A stretch of DNA of 20,749 bases from Succinivibrionaceae bacterium UBA3769 (GCA_002372325.1 DFFT01000018.1:32395-53143), one strand, 5' to 3'; counted from the stretch's first letter, positions 7,443 to 15,236 are shown. Program-made: numbers and translations. The notes: generated by a model from the letters alone, not told the origin.

Positions 7443-10400
7443 TTTCTGGGCTCCATGCTGTTCTTGCGATTAATCAGAGTTTCATACCGATCCATGGCCG
7501 CCTTTTCGGAAGCCTTGAAGGCATCCTCGGCCTTGTCGGGGAACTTGAGCTTGAGAGAGTTATAACGCACCTCGCCCATCAGGAACTTCTGATAATCCTC
7601 GGTAGGTTTGAGACTGTCGATAGCCAAAGGATTCTTCCCCTGGGCCGCCAGATCCGGATTGTATCTCAAGAGATGCCAGTAGCCGGATCTTACCGCATGC
7701 TGCATTTCCAGCATGGCATTGTTCATGCCGGCCTTCACGCCATGGTTGATGCAGGGCGCATAGGCAATGATGAGGGAAGGACCGTTGTACGCTTCAGCCT
7801 CCTTGATGGCCTTGATGGTCTGAGCCGGATTGGCGCCCATGGCGATCTGGGCCACGTAAACGGAGCCGTAGGCCATGGCCATCTGAGCCAGATCCTTCTT
7901 CTTGACCATCTTGCCGGAGGCGGCAAACTTGGCGATGGCGCCGATCTGGGTAGCCTTGGAGGCCTGACCGCCGGTGTTGGAGTAAACCTCGGTGTCAAAT
8001 ACCAGAACATTGACGTTCTCTCCGGAGGCCAGCACGTGATCGAGACCGCCGTAGCCGATGTCGTAGGCCCAGCCGTCGCCGCCGAAGATCCACATGGAGG
8101 GCTTCCCCAGAAGATCGGCGTTATTGACGATAAACCGGGCGGCTTCATCGTCGGCCGGAGCAGCCTGACATTTCAGGGCCAGCTCTTTGCCGTAAGCCTC
8201 GGAAAGCTCCGCGTCGTCCATGTGCTCCGCCCACTGCCTGCCCAGGATCTCCAAATCTCCCTTGAGAGAAGCAGCGGCGGTCTTGAGCTCCTGTCTCCGG
8301 GCGTTTACCGAAACCAGCATGCCCATGCCGAATTCCGCGTTGTCCTCGAAGAGGGAGTTAGCCCAGGCCGGGCCCCGGCCGTTTTCATCAACGGTGTAGG
8401 GGGTGGAGGGAGCGCTGCAGCCCCAGATGGAGGAACAGCCGGTGGCGTTGGCAATGAACATTCTGGAACCGAAGAGCTGCGTAACCAGCTTGGCGTAAGG
8501 TGATTCGCCGCAGCCGGGGCAGGCGCCGGAGAATTCCAGAAGCGGCTGGCGGAACTGGGAATTCTTGATGTCAATGTCCTTGTTGCTGATATCCTTAACC
8601 AGCTTCTTGCCGGCGAACAGGGCGTCATACATCTTCTGCCGCTTTGCTACCGCATCCTCGGTGGAAACCGTCATGGTCAGGGCCTTGTTATGGGCCGGAC
8701 AGGCACTGGCGCAGGAGCCGCAGCCGGTGCAGTCCTTGACGGATACCGCCATGATGAAGTACTTGTCGGGAGAACCCTTAAGAGGCACGGCTTCCGGATA
8801 TTTGGCCGCTTCTTCAGCGGAAATCACAAAAGGACGGATGGCACCGTGAGGGCAGACCAGAGAGCACCAGTTGCACTGCATGCAGTTCCGGGGGTTCCAT
8901 ACCGGGAGATCCGCGGCGATGTCGCGCTTTTCAAAGGCGGCGGTGCCGGAGGGGATCATGCCGTTGACCGTAGCCAGGAACTTGGATACCGGAATATGAT
9001 CGCCGTCCAGTCTGTTGGTGGGTACCATAATGTCGTTGAGATAATCGGTATGGGTCTGATCCCGGCCCTCGAGTCTGGGCAGCGGATCGTCATCAGGGGC
9101 GGTCTTCCAGGCTTCCGGAATGGTTACCTGATGCACGCTCTTAACACCCTCGTCCACAGCGGCATTGTTCATATCCACAATGTTCTGGCCCTTCTTGGCA
9201 TAGGTATGCTGGATGGCATCCTTCATGTAGGCCACGGCATCGTCAATGGGAATAATGGCTGCCAGCTTGAAGAAGGCCGCCTGCAGCACGGTGTTGGTGC
9301 GTCTGGCACCCAGGCCGATTCTCTTGGCGATGGATACCGCATCGCAGGTGTAGAACTTAACGTCATTGCAGGCGATGTAGCGCTTGACCTTTCCGGGGAG
9401 GTACTTATCCAGCTCCTCGTCGTTCCAGGCGCAGTTAAGCAGGAAATACCCGCCGGGCTTGACATCCTCCACCATGTCATACTTGCGCAGGTAGGAGCTG
9501 TTGTGGCATGCCACAAAGTTAGCCTGCTTGACATAGTAGGAAGACTTAATGGGATTGTCGCCGAAGCGCAGGTGGGAAATAGTCACGCCGCCGGATTTCT
9601 TGGAGTCATACTGGAAATATGCCTGAACATACTTGTCGGTATGATCGCCGATGATCTTGACGCTGTTCTTATTAGCACCCACGGTGCCGTCGGCTCCGAG
9701 GCCCCAGAATTTGCAGGCATGGGTGCCGGCGGGGGAGACATCGGGATTCTGGGATCCGGCGATGGAGAGATGGGTGACGTCATCGTTGATGGACAGGGTG
9801 AATTCCTTCTTGGGAGCGTCGCTCCAGAGATTCTCGTACACGGCCAGAATATCACCGGGCTGCACGTCCTTGGAACCGAGACCGTAGCGTCCTCCTGCGA
9901 TCATAGCCCCGTCCATCTTGGTTCCCTTCAGGGCGGCAATCACGTCCAGAAGGAGCGGCTCCCCGATGGAACCCGGCTCCTTGGTGCGATCCAGAACGGC
10001 AATCTTCTTCACCGTGTCCGGAATTACGGAAACGAGATGCTTTGCGGAGAACGGACGGTAGAGATGCACCTCAACAATGCCGGTCTTTTTGCCCCTGGCA
10101 TTGAGGTAATCCACCACCTCCTCGACGGCATCGCAGACGGAGCCCATGGCGATGATGATTTCCTCGGCATCCGGCGCGCCGTAGTAATTGAACGGCTTGT
10201 AATCAGTGCCGATGGCCTCGTTGATCTTGTCCATGTAGCTCACTATCGTATCCACCGTGGACAGGTAGGCGCTGTTTGAAGCCTCCCGGTGCTGGAAGAA
10301 GGTCTCCGGCTGTTCGGCGCTGCCCATGCAGTGCGGATGATTCGGGTTCAGGGCGTTGTCCTTGAAGGCCTTCACCTTGTCATAATCCACCATGGACTTC

Positions 10401-10975
10401 AGGGTGTCGTAATCCCAGACGTGGATCTTCTGATACTCATGGGAGGTTCTGAAGCCGTCAAAGAAGTGCATCATGGGCACCTTGCCGGCGATGGTAGCCA
10501 GATGGGCCACGGCCGAGAGATCCATGACCTGCTGCACATTGCCGGAGCAGAGCATGGCGAAGCCGGTCTGCCGGCAGGCCATGACGTCGGAATGATCTCC
10601 GAAAATCGACAGGGCGTGGGACGCCAGAGCTCTGGCCGCTACATGGAACACCACCGGAGCCTGTTCGCCGGCCAGCTTGTACATGTTCGGGATCATGAGC
10701 AGAAGTCCCTGGGAGGCGGTGAAGGTGGTGGTATAGGATCCGGCGGTTACCGAACCGTGCACGGCGCCGGCCGCTCCGGCCTCGGACTCCATTTCCACGA
10801 TCTTGACCTTTTCCCCGAAAATGTTCAGCCGGCCCTGGGATACCCATTCATCCATGCTCTCCGCCATGGGGGAGGAGGGAGTGATAGGGTAGATGGCGGA
10901 CACCTCAGAAAAGGCATAGGCCACATGCGCGGCGGCCGTATTGCCATCCATGGTTTTAATCTTGCGGTTAATCAT
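7439..10975 (-). CDS. nifJ: Pyruvate:ferredoxin (flavodoxin) oxidoreductase, single-chain
   Basis: 1178 aa, full length for the fused homodimeric enzyme, which oxidises pyruvate with CoA to acetyl-CoA and CO2 and reduces ferredoxin or flavodoxin in the cytoplasm. Visible elements: the N-terminal substrate-domain motif YPITPSSPM at 29-37; an 8Fe-8S ferredoxin domain with Cys698, 701, 704, 708 and Cys749, 752, 755, 759; proximal-cluster cysteines Cys819, 822, 847 and 1075; and a thiamine-diphosphate/Mg2+ motif with GGDGWAYDIG at 965-974 and YSNTGGQ at 998-1004. The ATG lies 3 bases after the stop of the upstream polyferredoxin gene, and its ribosome binding site (AGGAGA) is inside that gene's last codons, so the two are coupled. 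Long open frames on the opposite strand are codon-bias shadows. Nothing is missing; the enzyme should be functional. Confidence 0.97.
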   Translation of the reverse strand: MINRKIKTMDGNTAAAHVAYAFSEVSAIYPITPSSPMAESMDEWVSQGRLNIFGEKVKIVEMESEAGAAGAVHGSVTAGSYTTTFTASQGLLLMIPNMYKLAGEQAPVVFHVAARALASHALSIFGDHSDVMACRQTGFAMLCSGNVQQVMDLSAVAHLATIAGKVPMMHFFDGFRTSHEYQKIHVWDYDTLKSMVDYDKVKAFKDNALNPNHPHCMGSAEQPETFFQHREASNSAYLSTVDTIVSYMDKINEAIGTDYKPFNYYGAPDAEEIIIAMGSVCDAVEEVVDYLNARGKKTGIVEVHLYRPFSAKHLVSVIPDTVKKIAVLDRTKEPGSIGEPLLLDVIAALKGTKMDGAMIAGGRYGLGSKDVQPGDILAVYENLWSDAPKKEFTLSINDDVTHLSIAGSQNPDVSPAGTHACKFWGLGADGTVGANKNSVKIIGDHTDKYVQAYFQYDSKKSGGVTISHLRFGDNPIKSSYYVKQANFVACHNSSYLRKYDMVEDVKPGGYFLLNCAWNDEELDKYLPGKVKRYIACNDVKFYTCDAVSIAKRIGLGARRTNTVLQAAFFKLAAIIPIDDAVAYMKDAIQHTYAKKGQNIVDMNNAAVDEGVKSVHQVTIPEAWKTAPDDDPLPRLEGRDQTHTDYLNDIMVPTNRLDGDHIPVSKFLATVNGMIPSGTAAFEKRDIAADLPVWNPRNCMQCNWCSLVCPHGAIRPFVISAEEAAKYPEAVPLKGSPDKYFIMAVSVKDCTGCGSCASACPAHNKALTMTVSTEDAVAKRQKMYDALFAGKKLVKDISNKDIDIKNSQFRQPLLEFSGACPGCGESPYAKLVTQLFGSRMFIANATGCSSIWGCSAPSTPYTVDENGRGPAWANSLFEDNAEFGMGMLVSVNARRQELKTAAASLKGDLEILGRQWAEHMDDAELSEAYGKELALKCQAAPADDEAARFIVNNADLLGKPSMWIFGGDGWAYDIGYGGLDHVLASGENVNVLVFDTEVYSNTGGQASKATQIGAIAKFAASGKMVKKKDLAQMAMAYGSVYVAQIAMGANPAQTIKAIKEAEAYNGPSLIIAYAPCINHGVKAGMNNAMLEMQHAVRSGYWHLLRYNPDLAAQGKNPLAIDSLKPTEDYQKFLMGEVRYNSLKLKFPDKAEDAFKASEKAAMDRYETLINRKNSMEPRK

Positions 10976-10978
10976 GAT

Positions 10979-12094
10979 TTAATTCTCCTCTCCGGTTTTC
11001 GCCTGAATGCGTTCAAGGGCGGCTCTCTGAAGCTCCGCCGCGGCAGACACCTTCATTTCCCTGATCACATTTCTGCCGCACACATACTGGCAAACCTTGC
11101 AGTTCACGCAGGCATTGGGATCTATTTCCGCATGCATTTCCTTCATGTAAATCGCGCCGTTAGGGCAGTTGTCAACGCAGTCCCGGCAGGCAATGCAGCC
11201 GGAATCGCAGACCTGAGTCTTGTCATAATAGTCCGCGGTGCTGGAGCAGGGCACCTGCTTGATCCCCTTGTACGGGACGATGCTGATAATCTTTCTGGGG
11301 CATTCCCGGACGCAGTCCCGGCAGCCGACGCACTTTTCCGGATCCACATAGGCGGTGCCGTCCACCACGCTGATGGCGCCGAAGCGGCAGACCTGAACGC
11401 AGGAACCGAGGCCGCAGCAGCTGGTGTAACAGAGATTATGCTCTTTGGGATCCACCTTCATGGCTTCATGGCAGTCCTTAACCCCCAGTTCCTTATAGGC
11501 GGCCTGAGCCCTGCTGCCGCCGCTGCAGCGCACAAAGGCGACCTTGTCCTTTAATTTGGCGAGGTCATGCAGGGTGTCCAGAATGATCTTCTTTTTGCAC
11601 TTGACCATGCAGGCTGTGCAGCCCACGCACTTCGAGTAGTCAATAACGGCATGATTGTCAACGATGCTTACGGCTCCCACCGGGCAGGCTCTTTCGCACT
11701 CGCCGCAGGCGATGCAGCCATAGCCGCAGGTATTGCGCACGGTCTCCTCGTCCTCTTCGGAGGAAGAGCAGGGAATAAAGTTCGTGGCCTTGCGGGGGAT
11801 CATCTTTATCAGATGCTGCGGACAGACACCGGCAGCGGCGCAGTCTCCGCAGCCGTTGCACAAATCCCGGTCTACAGTAATGCGTCCGTCCTGGAGCTTA
11901 AGAGCTCCTTTGCTGCAAACGGAAACACATGATCCGATGCCGACGCAGCCGCTTTTGCAGTCGCCGCGTCTGAAACCGGTCTGAACCGCCTCGGCGCAGG
12001 ATTTGCACGCAGCAAATCCCGCCGAAGCGGCGGCATGACCGTTACAGGCTACAAACGCCACAAGTTCGCTTGGTGAATTTTCTAAATTGTTCAT
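10979..12094 (-). CDS. Soluble polyferredoxin made of two RnfB-like ferredoxin units
   Basis: 371 aa from the ATG at 12094, chosen because AGGAG at 12101-12105 lies six bases before it; a GTG at 12127 would add 11 residues. The protein is an internal duplication. Residues 12-171 and 185-344 each repeat the same order: an aromatic-VxCxG entry, CxxxC-x5-CxxxC, a CxxCxxC cluster, a PCSS linker, GCIACxxC and a final CxxCxxC motif. This matches the cytoplasmic C-terminal part of RnfB without its membrane anchor. With 21 cysteines per unit (about 42 in total), up to eight [4Fe-4S] clusters are possible by count. The first unit has a CxxCxxC-x5-C spacing (Cys79-91) where the second has the normal CxxCxxCxxxC (Cys255-265). 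It is first in the operon with nifJ, so it is probably the electron acceptor or wire for pyruvate oxidation. No other Rnf subunits are present. Confidence 0.85.
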   Translation of the reverse strand: MNNLENSPSELVAFVACNGHAAASAGFAACKSCAEAVQTGFRRGDCKSGCVGIGSCVSVCSKGALKLQDGRITVDRDLCNGCGDCAAAGVCPQHLIKMIPRKATNFIPCSSSEEDEETVRNTCGYGCIACGECERACPVGAVSIVDNHAVIDYSKCVGCTACMVKCKKKIILDTLHDLAKLKDKVAFVRCSGGSRAQAAYKELGVKDCHEAMKVDPKEHNLCYTSCCGLGSCVQVCRFGAISVVDGTAYVDPEKCVGCRDCVRECPRKIISIVPYKGIKQVPCSSTADYYDKTQVCDSGCIACRDCVDNCPNGAIYMKEMHAEIDPNACVNCKVCQYVCGRNVIREMKVSAAAELQRAALERIQAKTGEEN

Positions 12095-12100
12095 ATACAG

Positions 12101-12105
12101 CTCCT
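12101..12105 (-). promoter_or_regulatory. Ribosome binding site deciding the polyferredoxin start
   Basis: The plus-strand CTCCT reads AGGAG on the minus strand, six bases before the ATG at 12092-12094. The alternative GTG at 12125-12127 has only weak purine sequence upstream. Confidence 0.7.
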
Positions 12106-12135
12106 GTAAATGCCTCTCTTGGCACACCTTCTTCT

Positions 12136-12170
12136 GATATATTCTTGTTAGTTAAGCAATCGCTGCTTAA
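12136..12170 (-). promoter_or_regulatory. Candidate promoter and palindromic operator of the redox operon
   Basis: On the minus strand a -10-like TATATC lies at 12136-12141. The hexamer 17 bases upstream is a poor -35 (AGCGAT), and exactly there sits a perfect inverted repeat, TTAAGCA (12152-12158), five bases, TGCTTAA (12164-12170). A palindrome over a weak -35 suggests a dimeric regulator. Its identity cannot be read from the sequence. Confidence 0.4.
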
Positions 12171-12245
12171 AGGGCTCCTGCATCTCTGTTTTCAGGCCGG
12201 CGCAAATGCAGGAGCTTTTCAATTCTGTGTCGTTGCTGCGGTTTG

Positions 12246-12300
12246 TCTTTATTCTTTCTTTCTGACTTTTTCCTTTCTGCCTGACTTTTTTTCTTTCCGT
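12246..12300. repeat. Polypyrimidine tract with a short direct repeat
   Basis: The plus strand is almost all C and T here, with CTGACTTTTT at 12262-12271 and again at 12281-12290. It fills the gap between the carboxypeptidase stop and the redox operon promoter region. No minus-strand terminator is evident. Confidence 0.5.
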
Positions 12301-12305
12301 CTCTG

Positions 12306-13040
12306 TTACCGGCTTTTCACCTGAAAACTCCGGCTGGCCCCCGGAGAGAAAATGCGGAACCTTTCCGCAAATTCGGCGGCGACGATTCCGGCCAGGATTT
12401 CCTTCCCGGGCAGGGCGGAATTCCTGATAAAGGCCAGACTCTCCTCCGGGGCAAGCGCTGCGGCAAGGACATCCGCATCGGGAGCGTAGCTGATATGCCA
12501 GAGCTCTCCGGCTGACCAGGGGGTGTCTTCAAGGTAGGGCCGGAAGAAGGCGCATTCCCTCATGTGCTCCTCCAGCCAGCGGGACAGGGGAGCCTGCGGG
12601 CCCTCCCGGTATTCCAGATTGGTGAGCTCCAGAGAGCCGCCCTCCGGCACCAGATCCGGATCATAGACGTCAATGTCGGTGCCGAAATGATGCCGGGAAA
12701 GCCCCGGAACCGCGCTGAACACCAGAATGGCTCGGATAAGCTCCTCGGGATCCATGCCCCGGATGTCCAGAGGCTGTTCGTTTCGATCCAGAACCGGCCG
12801 GGATCCGTCCATCTTGCCGGCAAAGATCCTGCTCTGCCTCTCAAAGCTCCGGAAGCCCGAGGCGGCTCTGAGATTCAGGCCGTCCCGCCGGGCCAGATCC
12901 TGAAGTTCCCGGAAGGCCTGAGCGGCTCCGGGGGTAAGTCTGATGCCTGGTTCTTCGGGAGAGAGGGGAACCAGATGATCTTCGGTGAGGCCGTGAATGA
13001 CCTCCGCAAGGTTCCCGTTCTGTAAAAATCCTGCCAGCAT
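12306..13040 (-). CDS. M15-family (VanY-like) D-Ala-D-Ala carboxypeptidase
   Basis: 244 aa. The family consists of zinc metallopeptidases that trim the terminal D-Ala from peptidoglycan precursors or fragments. The zinc-binding pattern SxHxxGxxxD is seen at 115-124 (Ser115, His117, Gly120, Asp124), and the third ligand with its catalytic Glu in GELWHISY (Glu179, His182). The substrate-loop motif SGFRSFERQ is at 61-69. All catalytic residues are present, so an active enzyme is expected. The N-terminus has no signal peptide or membrane anchor, so as annotated it would be cytoplasmic, unlike exported VanY/LdcB proteins. GGAG lies 8 bases before the ATG. A minus-strand -10 (TATACT, 13131-13136) lies in the divergent intergenic region. 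It is probably transcribed separately from the redox operon. Confidence 0.85.
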   Translation of the reverse strand: MLAGFLQNGNLAEVIHGLTEDHLVPLSPEEPGIRLTPGAAQAFRELQDLARRDGLNLRAASGFRSFERQSRIFAGKMDGSRPVLDRNEQPLDIRGMDPEELIRAILVFSAVPGLSRHHFGTDIDVYDPDLVPEGGSLELTNLEYREGPQAPLSRWLEEHMRECAFFRPYLEDTPWSAGELWHISYAPDADVLAAALAPEESLAFIRNSALPGKEILAGIVAAEFAERFRIFSPGASRSFQVKSR

Positions 13041-13130
13041 GCCGTCGTCTCCGCGTTTTGTTTTGCGTCCTGCTTAAAACGGGATCCGCCCGGAGGCTCT
13101 CCCTTTCTGCAAAAAAATCTCACTTTGTTC

Positions 13131-13136
13131 AGTATA
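13131..13136 (-). promoter_or_regulatory. Candidate -10 element for the carboxypeptidase gene
   Basis: On the minus strand the sequence reads TATACT about 90 bases before the start codon. No good -35 lies at the right distance, so a weak or activated promoter is possible. Confidence 0.35.
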
Positions 13137-13146
13137 ACCCGATAAT

Positions 13147-13208
13147 GCGGCGTTTTTCGTGATAACACCGCCAAAATCACCCTATAGGGGCCGGGATTTC
13201 CCGGAAAT
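13147..13208. promoter_or_regulatory. Cluster of palindromes between divergent genes
   Basis: Four inverted repeats fall in 62 bases: GCGGCGTT / AACACCGC (13147-13154 and 13164-13171, one mismatch), the perfect palindrome CCCTATAGGG (13180-13189), CCGGG-ATTT-CCCGG (13191-13204), and ATTTCC-C-GGAAAT (13196-13208), which overlaps the previous one. This is the likely control region of the divergent carboxypeptidase and APE-like genes. Confidence 0.45.
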
Positions 13209-13238
13209 TTGCTTACCGGGGCTGATCGTGCTAGTGTA

Positions 13239-13244
13239 TATACT
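13239..13244 (+). promoter_or_regulatory. Candidate -10 element of the APE-like cassette
   Basis: TATACT lies about 70 bases before the ATG at 13313, just downstream of the palindrome cluster. A consensus -35 at 17 bases is absent. Confidence 0.35.
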
Positions 13245-13312
13245 GAGATATTATGCGGAAAACAGCGCTCCGGCTGCGTTCCGTTACCGCCAAGTTTCCC
13301 TGAGATGCTTTT

Positions 13313-14719
13313 ATGGACACAGACTCTCTTTCCATAACCGCGCCGTTTCTGAGACCCGGCAACCCCCACGACGTGATGGGGTTTACCGATGCCGGCATCA
13401 TGGAACGCCGCATGATGCGCCATCACGTGGCGGAAATTCTGGAGATTGCGGCCGCCCGTCCTCATGCCCGGATGGTGCTGGATCTCTCCCGTTTCTATCT
13501 CCTGCGGGTTTCCCTTCTGGTGTCCATGTATCTCTCCTCCCGGATCATCTGCGTGGGGGACAACGTGTCCGATCCCTGTCTCCGGCAGTATCTCAATGAC
13601 GATGACCTCCTTATTACCGACCGGTTCCGGGGGTTTTCCGGCAACGACAACAGCATCGACATTTCCACCACCCTGACGTTTTCCTCCGCTCCGGAAAAGG
13701 ATGAACAGATCCTGTCATCCCGGAAGATCGGGGACGCCTCCGGGATCTGCTTTGCGCTGTTCGGGGGCGATACGGGGGTTTCCGTGCAGGAGTATCCCGT
13801 CTTTCTGAACGTCATGGAGCAGCAGTGCCGGGATCAGATCCGGGAGATCCCCGAAATAGCCGAAGCCGGAGTGGCGGTATCCACCTTTCCGCCCACCCAC
13901 GGCTTCGGCTTTTCTCACAGCCTGCTCATGAGCATGATGCTGGATCTCCCCATGTTTGACCGAGCCCTCAGGCAGGATTCCCAGGTCTCCCTGCTGGGCC
14001 TTCCCGAATATGCTCTTTTCACCTCCCCCGAGTTTCTGAACAGCCTGAACATCGGAGACGTGTTTCCGAACTGCAAGCTGGTGCTGGTGAACGGCTTTTT
14101 CGAGAAGATGATGAACTATATCGCCGCGAACTCCATCATGGACTGTCCCATTATTGAAAGCCTGGGCACCCTGGTTCACGGGGTGATTGCCCTGAGGAGG
14201 CTTTCTCATGGCAAGTCCTTCCGCTTTGTGAACAACGTGGTCTATCGCCTGGACGAGGACGGCGTTCTGATCTGCAACTCGTATTTTGACAGCGAGCGCT
14301 GCTCCTACCCCACGGAATACGTGGTTAACGTTACCGGCCGGGAGTTTGTCATTACCGGCCGCCAGAAGAGACTGGTGACCTGCCGGGGAAAATCATGGAA
14401 TCTGGACGACATGGAGAATACCCTGGAGCGGACGGGCTTCGGTTCCCGGGCGGCGGTGTTCGAGTATGTTCCCTGGAAGGAAAAGGAGCGGTACGTTGTC
14501 ATTGCGGTGGAATCCGAGGAGCTCTGCGCCCTGTCCGCCAGCTCGGATATCGAAAACCGGGGACTGGCCGCTGACTATGTGAACGAGATCCGAAATGAGC
14601 TTTCTTCCGGGGGGTATCCTTCAGAATTGTTGCCCCGCAAGGTCAGATTTGTCAGAAAAATAAGTTATAATGAGTTTGGAAGGCCTGATTACGAGAGGCT
14701 GAAGAAGCTGTTTGACTGA
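13313..14719 (+). CDS. ApeH-like AMP-ligase (ANL family), catalytically degenerate
   Basis: 468 aa, typical length for the AMP-ligases of aryl polyene clusters, which activate the aromatic starter acid. The A4-type stretch PPTHGFGFSHSLLMSM (193-208) and the A8 hinge GRQKRLVTCRGK (349-360) identify the family. The catalytic motifs are eroded: the phosphate-binding A3 loop, normally SGSTGxPK, reads GGDTGVSV (151-158) with no Lys; the A7 aspartate is not evident (TEYVVNVTG); and the A10 lysine, normally in a GK pair, is Arg457 (NEFGRPDY). Adenylate formation is therefore doubtful. It may be a scaffold, an acyl or CoA binder, or a diverged enzyme. The start is preceded only by a weak GAGA. It is the first gene of a plus-strand cassette with two hotdog proteins and an exporter. 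Confidence 0.7.
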   Translation: MDTDSLSITAPFLRPGNPHDVMGFTDAGIMERRMMRHHVAEILEIAAARPHARMVLDLSRFYLLRVSLLVSMYLSSRIICVGDNVSDPCLRQYLNDDDLLITDRFRGFSGNDNSIDISTTLTFSSAPEKDEQILSSRKIGDASGICFALFGGDTGVSVQEYPVFLNVMEQQCRDQIREIPEIAEAGVAVSTFPPTHGFGFSHSLLMSMMLDLPMFDRALRQDSQVSLLGLPEYALFTSPEFLNSLNIGDVFPNCKLVLVNGFFEKMMNYIAANSIMDCPIIESLGTLVHGVIALRRLSHGKSFRFVNNVVYRLDEDGVLICNSYFDSERCSYPTEYVVNVTGREFVITGRQKRLVTCRGKSWNLDDMENTLERTGFGSRAAVFEYVPWKEKERYVVIAVESEELCALSASSDIENRGLAADYVNEIRNELSSGGYPSELLPRKVRFVRKISYNEFGRPDYERLKKLFD

Positions 14720-14820
14720 GCTCCGTCCGGGAAAAGCTTTCCGGCGGTCGCGGAGATGCGGCAGCGATAAGGCAGCAGCGCAGCGGCAAAGCAGCATGGA
14801 AGCAGTATAGAAGTATAGCT
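14720..14820 (+). other. Short spacer with hairpin before the ApeI-like gene
   Basis: It contains an imperfect hairpin around AAAGCTTT (14727-14744) and a stretch of GCAGC-type repeats. There is no clear ribosome binding site before the next ATG, and the gap is too short for an acyl carrier protein. Confidence 0.4.
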
Positions 14821-15174
14821 ATGAAGAAATTTCCAGATATTCTGAAAACTGTTAAAAGCTCCCGGGAGCTTAAGCTCATTTTAAATATCGGAAAGGATCT
14901 GGCATGGTTTGAAGGGCATTTCCCGGAAATGGCCATCCTCCCCGGAATGGTAGCGGTGTTCTGGACCGAGGAATATCTCCGCATCTACTTTGCTCCCAAT
15001 GCCGCCATTAAATCGGTGGACAATGTCAGGTTTATGCATCCGATTTTTCCGGACAGCGTGGTGGAGCTGGATATCGCCATTTCTCCGGAAACCAAAACTC
15101 TGCACTTTAAATTCTGCGATCCCGACAGTCCTGACATCTGGATCTACTCCTCCGGGGTGCTCAGGGTGGTGTAA
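14821..15174 (+). CDS. ApeI-like hotdog-fold 3-hydroxyacyl-ACP dehydratase
   Basis: 117 aa, normal for the small ApeI/FabA-FabZ-type hotdog proteins that dehydrate 3-hydroxyacyl chains on the carrier protein. Visible motifs are FEGHFPEMAILPG at 30-42, with the catalytic-type His33, and the second-strand motif VDNVRFMHPIFP at 66-77. The acidic residue expected five positions after the PG pair is Phe47 (PGMVAVFW), so this subunit alone may lack half of the active site. ApeI and ApeP are, as I recall, reported to work as a pair in E. coli, and an ApeP-like gene follows the exporter here. The start was taken as the only reasonable ATG; its ribosome binding site is poor, suggesting low or coupled translation. 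Confidence 0.75.
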   Translation: MKKFPDILKTVKSSRELKLILNIGKDLAWFEGHFPEMAILPGMVAVFWTEEYLRIYFAPNAAIKSVDNVRFMHPIFPDSVVELDIAISPETKTLHFKFCDPDSPDIWIYSSGVLRVV

Positions 15175-15186
15175 GCGCCCGTCCCG

Positions 15187-15204
15187 ATCCGGGATGGCCC
15201 GGAT
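15187..15204 (+). repeat. Perfect hairpin between the ApeI-like and exporter genes
   Basis: ATCCGGG-ATGG-CCCGGAT forms a 7-bp stem with a tetraloop and no T-run. It may stabilise mRNA or mark an intercistronic processing site. Confidence 0.5.
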
Positions 15205-15236
15205 TCGCCCGCTAAATTCTTGAATTCCGGTTTCCT

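Noticed and set aside
8690..10279. 529-codon plus-strand open frame opposite nifJ
   Set aside because: It is antisense to a full-length nifJ with all expected motifs; the long frame is a by-product of GC-rich codon bias and shows no recognisable domain.
10289..11554. 421-codon plus-strand open frame crossing nifJ and the polyferredoxin gene
   Set aside because: It spans two real minus-strand genes and their junction, is His/Gly-rich, and lacks domain motifs.
12241..12300. Possible CRISPR or tandem repeat array in the pyrimidine tract
   Set aside because: Only two 10-base copies exist, embedded in low-complexity sequence, with no regular spacers.
13159..13599. Plus-strand open frame overlapping the ApeH-like start
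   Set aside because: It would begin inside the palindrome cluster and overlap the better supported 13313 frame; its translation lacks recognisable structure.
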